The notes beneath the pieces are model-generated. The model ran no database searches and was not told where the DNA came from. It was given only the letters and a program-made list of their open reading frames with translations. Source: JAJZEO01 sp964477345 (lineage in GTDB: Bacteria > Chlamydiota > Chlamydiia > Chlamydiales > 2-12-FULL-49-11). From it: a stretch of DNA of 8,372 bases. The translations under genes and the position numbers were made by a program. Below, piece by piece: positions 5,968-8,372 of the stretch. Positions within the stretch are counted from its first letter, which is position 1. Each line of letters opens with the position of its first letter. Where the stretch lies: positions 1-8,372 of the forward strand of contig CAYZDL010000031.1 in NCBI GenBank assembly GCA_964477345.1, in the 5' to 3' direction.

Positions 5968-7620
5968 TTAACGGAGACGATACCGAACTCGCTCGATATT
6001 ATTATCACTGTTATCCTCGTAAATATCACCAAAGAGAGTGGATCTAGGATCAAAATGATAAAAAGTAAAGCCGGGAGGACAGACCTTAACCAACTTCTTC
6101 TCTCTTTCAAAATAGGTAGACCCTTCCCGGTTAATTTCATCGGCCGTTCTAAGATCAATGAGGGCATATTCGAAATAATCTTCAAAATTTAGGACTCTTA
6201 CCCAGAAATGATCGATCGGACCACGTGGGATCCCACGAAGTTGATAAGCTTCGTCGAGAAAGCGGGTGATGATGTGAGAATGCGGCTGATTCTGATCGGC
6301 AATCGAAACATATGAGGTATTTGGTCGATTGAAATATCTTGGATCAGCTGAAGTTATACGATGTCGCAAATAAAGGGAAAAAGTTCCCCTCCCATCGACG
6401 AATTCCCAAGGTGTCGGAAGTAAGAAGTGCTTTTGTAATTTTTCCTTTTCTTCAAGGAAACAGGCTTTGAAAAAAGAGTGCTTAATCAAATATTCAAGAA
6501 TTTTGAAATCTGCCTCATTTTCTATAGAAAAAGGGGTTTGAAATTGGAAAAGAGTTCCCGATTCAGACGGCAATATTGAAAATTCTAGGGGAATAGCGTC
6601 AAAAGGGCGTAGCGCAAACAATTTTCGACAATCAACACCAAAAGCAGTGACGAACTTCCAGAGCGATTCTAAGAGAGAGATTCTTTCCTCTGTCGAAATG
6701 GTGGGGACGCATGAGGAAAGGAAGTCTAAGACTTTTTTGTCAAAATGTCCTCTATCTCCAGGGTTGCCTGGCTCAAGAGGAGATCTTAAAGAGTTGATAT
6801 GACGACTTTCCAGAGGAGTAAATTGTGGCTCCTTCATCCATAGGGCGACTAAAGGGAGCGTCCAGCCTCTATAAAGAGCCGCATGTTCACCTTTTGGAGG
6901 GGTCTCACGTCTCCAGTCTGTAGGATAAAATAGTAAATCGTTACTAATCGTAGGCGAATCTTTAAGGATATGTTCGGTAATAGCCTGGAGAATTTGAAGG
7001 TCCAATTCTGGAAGGTGAACCGTTAAGTAGACAATTTTACTCAGTTCCTTGCTGTTTACGAAAGGACCATAACCACCAAAACGGAGCGTTATAACTCCAG
7101 AAGGGTCATTTGGGCCGTGGGGTGGTCTACGTAGAGGCTCAGCTGAAATAAGGAAATAGGTAAATCTAATTAATCTTTGGGCAATTTCCTGGCTGCAAAA
7201 GTAGTCGGCCAAGAGATTATGCAGCGCGGACATTAATTCAGGGTTTTCGAAAAGAGAAAGATCAAGTTTATATGTATGGAAAGTTGGAGGAGACAATCCC
7301 AAAGCTTGGGCTCTTTCAATATGAGCCTGTATTGATCTATCGACTCCTACATACATAGCTTCTAACTCCGGACTCATTTGAGGTTGTCTTATTATTAGAG
7401 GTCGTTGTTCCCGTTCGAGGTGGGATTTGCAGTTATGCCAATTATCATTAGAAGAACGACAGCAACAAAGACAATTCACTAAAAATGTAATAAATTTTTT
7501 GAAAATGTCGTTGATTCGTAAAATTAAATTTATACATAAATCGACCAAATCCGGTGCGCAATCGAAAGTCGAACGAAGATAATAAAAGAAAGTGGACTCT
7601 GAAACGGTATTAATAGACAT
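5968..7620 (-). CDS. Unknown ~550-residue protein with an N-terminal Cys-rich hydrophobic segment
   Basis: I do not recognise the family. The start is taken as ATG at 7620-7618; a GTG three codons upstream (7629) is possible but has no better ribosome site. Upstream signal is weak: AAAG about 8 nt before the ATG. Counting from the ATG (550 aa), residues about 22-51 form a weakly hydrophobic, partly amphipathic stretch (LVDLCINLILRIN, IFKKFITFLVN). It is directly followed by CLCCC (50-54) and basic residues. Eight of the 13 cysteines fall in the first 64 residues. The remaining ~480 residues look like a soluble globular protein with mixed charge, many aromatic residues and Pro-rich turns (e.g. 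EPLRRPPHGPNDPSG, about 161-175), without repeats or recognisable catalytic motifs. There is no cleavable signal peptide. A large lineage-specific chlamydial protein of this kind could be a type III-secreted or membrane-anchored effector, but that is inference. Length and lack of stops make the gene itself secure. Confidence 0.85.
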   Translation of the reverse strand: MSINTVSESTFFYYLRSTFDCAPDLVDLCINLILRINDIFKKFITFLVNCLCCCRSSNDNWHNCKSHLEREQRPLIIRQPQMSPELEAMYVGVDRSIQAHIERAQALGLSPPTFHTYKLDLSLFENPELMSALHNLLADYFCSQEIAQRLIRFTYFLISAEPLRRPPHGPNDPSGVITLRFGGYGPFVNSKELSKIVYLTVHLPELDLQILQAITEHILKDSPTISNDLLFYPTDWRRETPPKGEHAALYRGWTLPLVALWMKEPQFTPLESRHINSLRSPLEPGNPGDRGHFDKKVLDFLSSCVPTISTEERISLLESLWKFVTAFGVDCRKLFALRPFDAIPLEFSILPSESGTLFQFQTPFSIENEADFKILEYLIKHSFFKACFLEEKEKLQKHFLLPTPWEFVDGRGTFSLYLRHRITSADPRYFNRPNTSYVSIADQNQPHSHIITRFLDEAYQLRGIPRGPIDHFWVRVLNFEDYFEYALIDLRTADEINREGSTYFEREKKLVKVCPPGFTFYHFDPRSTLFGDIYEDNSDNNIERVRYRLR

Positions 7621-7808
7621 ACAGGGCACTTTGCTTATTTGATTTATCCCATTTTACACTTAAAAAGGAATGAAAGAAAGGGGTAAAGTTTGTCAAATCT
7701 TTATTTATTTCCAGAATTTATGAAAAAAGATTTCGTTCTGAAATCCAGTCTGGGAGTGGGTTTTCAAGGGCGAGAAAAAATATTCAGAAAAAAAGTTCGG
7801 TTTTCCTA

Positions 7809-7837
7809 TTGTATAAAATACCTCCCTTTTGTAATAT
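7809..7837 (+). promoter_or_regulatory. Candidate rRNA operon promoter
   Basis: TTGTAT (7809-7814), a 17-nt spacer and TAATAT (7832-7837) form a plausible but weak -35/-10 pair. They would start a leader of about 165 nt before the mature 16S 5' end. A nearby TATAAA (7812-7817) is an alternative -10 box, without a good -35. Position upstream of the boxA-like element fits a ribosomal RNA promoter. Box matches are only 3/6 and 4/6, so confidence is low. Confidence 0.3.
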
Positions 7838-7908
7838 CATGCCTTCTTAACGACGCGATCACGAAACAAAGTGAAAGCAAACTAAGAATAGTCGGCCACC
7901 GAGCAGAC

Positions 7909-7948
7909 TGATTGTCTAACAATGTGAGTGAAGTGACAAACGTGTGAG
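7909..7948 (+). promoter_or_regulatory. boxA-like and boxC-like antitermination elements in the rRNA leader
   Basis: TGATTGTCTAACAAT (7909-7923) resembles the bacterial boxA element (TGCTCTTTAACAA), which binds NusB/NusE to prevent premature termination in rRNA operons. A GACAAACGTGTGAG segment (7935-7948) follows at a distance similar to the GACAATCTGTGTGGG segment downstream of boxA in E. coli leaders. The order and the position about 90 nt before mature 16S support the reading. The core TAACAA is exact but the 5' half of boxA diverges. Confidence 0.4.
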
Positions 7949-7953
7949 ATGAG

Positions 7954-7975
7954 TCTAGAGAATAAACTCTCTAGA
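7954..7975 (+). repeat. Perfect 8-bp hairpin in the 16S leader
   Basis: TCTAGAGA (7954-7961) and TCTCTAGA (7968-7975) are perfect reverse complements around a 6-nt loop (ATAAAC), followed by GTTTT. It resembles a weak intrinsic terminator, but its place between the boxA-like element and 16S makes a leader fold or RNase processing element more likely. Stem composition is mixed AT/GC, so stability is moderate. Confidence 0.5.
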
Positions 7976-8011
7976 GTTTTAACTCGTCAATTTTATTATA
8001 AGTTTATTTTT

Positions 8012-8372
8012 TACGTTGAGAATTTGATCTTGGTTCAGATTGAATGCTGACGGCGTGGATGAGGCATGCAAGTCGAACGAAGTAGTTTACTACTTAGTGG
8101 CGAAAGGGTTAGGAATACATGGATAACGTACCCTTAACTTGGGGATAACAGCTGGAAACGGCTGCTAATACCGAATGTGGTTGTCGAAGGTATCTTCGAT
8201 TTACTAAAGTGGGGGATCTAGCAATAGACCTTGCGGTTAGGGAGCGGTTCATGCGATATCAGCTTGTTGGTGAGGTAAAGGCTCACCAAGGCTAAGACGT
8301 CTAGGCGGACTGAGAGGTTGACCGCCAACACTGGGACTGAGACACTGCCCAGACTCCTACGGGAGGCTGCAG
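8012..8372 (+). rRNA. rrs: 16S ribosomal RNA, 5' part (cut by the window edge)
   Basis: The sequence aligns by eye with E. coli 16S from about position 1 to about 357. GAATTTGATC at 8020-8029 corresponds to E. coli 9-18, and CTCCTACGGGAGGC is near the end. CGGCGTGGATGAGGCAT (8051-8067) and GCCAACACTGGGACTGA (8324-8340) are the two Chlamydiales-wide signature sites, 290 nt apart end to end. The closing GGCTGCAG replaces the usual GGCAGCAG, a chlamydial trait. The V1 helix is short: AAGTAG-TTTA-CTACTT at 8080-8095. One base in the otherwise near-universal ATTGAACGCTG segment differs (ATTGAATGCTG, T at 8046). The 5' end is placed by homology and may be off by a few nt. The gene continues beyond the window. 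Confidence 0.98.

Larger units (their letters stand above)
7621..8011. other. Intergenic region and 16S rRNA leader
   Basis: About 390 nt separate the orphan gene's start from the mature 16S 5' end. The left part is AT-rich and should hold the promoter of the leftward orphan gene, for which I see no clear boxes. The right part should hold the rRNA promoter and leader, with the candidate elements listed separately. A 73-codon rightward frame beginning with TTG at 7690, preceded by AAAGGGG, crosses the candidate rRNA promoter; its peptide resembles nothing I know and I do not accept it as a gene. Confidence 0.6.

Noticed and set aside
7690..7911. 73-codon plus-strand frame with TTG start and AAAGGGG upstream
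   Set aside because: It lies across the likely rRNA promoter and leader, starts with a weak codon, and its peptide has no recognisable features. The ribosome-site match may be chance in a purine-rich stretch.
7954..7980. Hairpin plus GTTTT as an intrinsic terminator
   Set aside because: It is only ~37 nt before mature 16S, where termination would abolish rRNA synthesis; the T-run is just four bases.
1..8372. CRISPR arrays, insertion sequences, phage or toxin-antitoxin genes
   Set aside because: No regularly spaced repeats, transposase or integrase motifs, or small paired genes of that kind were seen. The window is mainly housekeeping genes plus one orphan.

Overview
The window comes from a bacterium of the phylum Chlamydiae, most probably an environmental (non-Chlamydiaceae) lineage. 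The right end is the first ~360 nt of a 16S rRNA gene. It carries the order-level Chlamydiales signature at 8051-8067 and its partner site at 8324-8340, plus the chlamydial GGCTGCAG variant of the conserved 338-357 region. An isocitrate dehydrogenase gene argues against Chlamydia proper, whose TCA cycle lacks this step. The genus cannot be fixed from sequence reading alone.

Layout, left to right. Positions 1-121 may hold the start of a leftward gene cut by the window edge (minus strand, weak support). Positions 122-426 are non-coding and contain three back-to-back inverted repeats. A tight rightward operon follows: lpxK (lipid A 4'-kinase), a DAACS/SDF-family Na+-coupled transporter overlapping it by 4 nt, and a lipoyl-bearing dihydrolipoamide acyltransferase (E2). 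The E2 reading frame has no usable ATG/GTG/TTG upstream of its lipoyl domain and apparently starts at an ATT inside the transporter's last codons. A leftward eukaryotic-type NADP isocitrate dehydrogenase (icd) comes next. Only 31 bp separates its start from the divergent kdsD (arabinose-5-phosphate isomerase). kdsD converges, across 8 bp, on a leftward ~550-residue protein of unknown function. The rRNA leader (possible promoter, boxA-like element, perfect hairpin) and the 16S gene finish the window.

How the genes fit together. lpxK and kdsD both serve Kdo-lipid A synthesis: LpxK makes lipid IVA, and KdsD supplies arabinose-5-phosphate for the Kdo added to it. The E2 subunit and icd belong to central carbon metabolism. 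From memory, Chlamydia trachomatis has the same gene order ycaH(lpxK)-gltT-E2-kdsD (about CT402 to CT399) without icd. The block therefore looks ancestral, with icd either inserted here or lost in Chlamydia.

Points for a second look: LpxK has replacements in three family motifs, including the P-loop; the transporter lacks the arginine and other residues used for acidic amino acids; the E2 start codon is unusual; and the orphan protein has a cysteine cluster next to a hydrophobic segment. No CRISPR array, insertion sequence, tRNA or phage gene was seen.
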